NCBI GenBank assembly: GCA_023511475.1
Contig: JAIMBM010000212.1
Coordinates: 1-5,902, forward strand
Direction of reading: 5' to 3'
DNA from: Anaerolineae bacterium
Lineage (GTDB): Bacteria; Chloroflexota; Anaerolineae; SpSt-313
DNA: 5,902 nucleotides
Each line of letters opens with the position of its first letter. The stretch's first letter is position 1. This document shows positions 5,168-5,902 of the stretch, one piece after another. The notes beneath the pieces were generated by a model. That model saw nothing but the letters and a program-made list of their open reading frames with translations, was not told the DNA's origin and did not search any database. The translations under genes were made by a program, and so were the position numbers.

Positions 5168-5686
5168 ATGCAAGGCTCAGACTCTGCTGTACTGGTGCTT
5201 AACCATAACTACGAGCCCCTGAACGTGTGCGACGTGCGACGCGCCGTCGGGATGCTCGTCGGCGGCAAGGCCGAGATCGTCGAGAACGGGCGGGGGGAGC
5301 TGCACAGTGCCAGCCTGACGATCCCCTTCCCATCGGTGATCCGTCTCTCCTACCTGATCCGCCGGCCGCGGCCGCGCGTCAAGCTGACGCGGCGGGAGGT
5401 CTTTCGGCGGGATAACTACACCTGCCAGTACTGCGGCGTGCAGACCCATTCGCTGACCATGGACCATGTGGTCCCGCGGCACCGCGGCGGGCAGCACACC
5501 TGGACGAACCTGGTCTCCGCCTGCCCCGCCTGCAACCGTCGCAAGGGCGGCCGCACCCCCGAGGAAGCGCGCATGCAGCTCCTGCACGTCCCCTACGAGC
5601 CACGGCCGACCAACCTCTATCTCTTTGGCCCGCACCTGCAGGCCAACCAGTCCTGGCTCAAGTTCCTGGAGGGGTGGAACGGCTAG
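5168..5686 (+). CDS. HNH endonuclease-domain protein (stand-alone, zinc-ribbon type)
   Basis: A 172-aa protein with an N-terminal region of its own (about 1-70, opening AVLVLNHNYEPLNVCDVRRA, 7-26) and a C-terminal HNH nuclease domain (about 74-130). The domain has two zinc cysteine pairs, C86-x-x-C89 and C119-x-x-C122, and the nuclease residues D99-H100 in MDHVVPRHRGG, N114 in TWTNL, and N123 in CNRRKGG, so the beta-beta-alpha-metal site looks intact. The conserved tail (about 131-172) includes YLFG (151-154). This belongs to a broadly distributed family of chromosomal stand-alone HNH genes whose cellular role is not established. No methyltransferase, intron, phage or toxin partner is adjacent. 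The ATG is preferred over GTG 5159 (175 aa) because AGGTGA at 5157-5162 is well placed for it; the GTG would be nearly leaderless. It has its own promoter. Nuclease activity is inferred from motifs. Confidence 0.9.
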   Translation: MQGSDSAVLVLNHNYEPLNVCDVRRAVGMLVGGKAEIVENGRGELHSASLTIPFPSVIRLSYLIRRPRPRVKLTRREVFRRDNYTCQYCGVQTHSLTMDHVVPRHRGGQHTWTNLVSACPACNRRKGGRTPEEARMQLLHVPYEPRPTNLYLFGPHLQANQSWLKFLEGWNG

Positions 5687-5902
5687 CGCCGCTATGCGGC
5701 AGGCAGGCGTTCCCCTCTGGGGCCTCCCCGGATGAGCCGGCAGCGCCCATCACTTTGAGCGCGGCTTCTCGTTCCACGTGTGAGGATGCGCTATGCCGCC
5801 CGAGCACGTGCCCGCAGCCTGGCAGGCGCTGCGCCCTATCCTGACCCTCTACGGGGGCGGACAGCCTCCATCCACCTGTTTAGGCGCGAAGTAGCCCCAC
5901 CC
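5687..5902. other. Gene-poor right edge with small hairpins
   Basis: I see no convincing gene in these 216 bases. Directly after the HNH stop, GCCGC (5688-5692) and GCGGC (5696-5700) form a tight hairpin with a TAT loop, followed by CCCC-TCT-GGGG (5712-5722). Neither has a T-run, so they may slow or end transcription only with Rho or protect the 3' end. CACGTG occurs at 5775-5780 and again at 5805-5810, the second within the 8-bp palindrome GCACGTGC (5804-5811). An ATG at 5793 with GAGGAT at 5782-5787 opens a 33-aa frame to 5894. It resembles nothing I know and is not called as a gene. Confidence 0.4.

Noticed and set aside
5168..5686. HNH gene as a homing endonuclease or part of a restriction, phage or group II intron element
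   Set aside because: No intron structure, reverse transcriptase, methyltransferase, terminase or repeats flank it. It has its own housekeeping-type promoter and complete conserved flanking regions.
5688..5722. Intrinsic terminator after the HNH gene
   Set aside because: Two short hairpins are present (5688-5700 and 5712-5722), but neither is followed by a T-run, so a Rho-independent terminator cannot be supported.

Overview
This is a GC-rich bacterial chromosomal window (roughly two-thirds G+C by eye) carrying seven supported protein genes, all on the + strand, with no RNA gene, mobile element or CRISPR array that I can see. The lineage is uncertain. The proteins (FlgD-type Ig repeats in a lipoprotein, this style of WaaE-like glycosyltransferase, and a stand-alone HNH protein starting VLVLNHNYEPLNV) remind me most of Chloroflexota (Anaerolineae-like) genomes. 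That is recognition from memory, not a search result.

Layout. Bases 1-101 are a very GC-rich gene-free edge. A promoter at 102-131 (TTGACG, 18 bp, TG-extended TACACT) would drive a leader of about 110 nt and then a tight six-gene run from 248 to 5125: an Ig-domain lipoprotein; a 66-aa two-helix membrane protein with a PLDc_N-type domain; an ABC exporter ATPase; its ABC-2 permease; a rhamnosyltransferase-like GT2; and a WaaE-like GT2. Gaps are 2-39 bp, and the last two genes overlap by 4 bp, so co-transcription is likely. A second, near-consensus promoter (5122-5150) sits on the stop codon of the last glycosyltransferase and starts a separate unit with an HNH endonuclease-like gene. Bases 5687-5902 hold only small hairpins and one doubtful 33-codon frame.

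How the genes may work together. The small PLDc_N protein, ATPase and permease match the yxlE-yxlF-yxlG part of the Bacillus subtilis sigY operon in order and type, but no sigma or anti-sigma gene is visible here. An envelope ABC exporter, an exposed lipoprotein and two sugar transferases in one run suggest a cell-envelope or stress module. The substrate and any functional link to the glycosyltransferases cannot be read from the sequence. The HNH gene looks like an independently transcribed neighbour.

The window is mostly ordinary by gene content. The points worth a second look are the YxlEFG-like cassette joined to an Ig lipoprotein, the uncharacterised C-terminal lipoprotein domain, the two look-alike promoters, and the unusually short leader predicted for the HNH gene.
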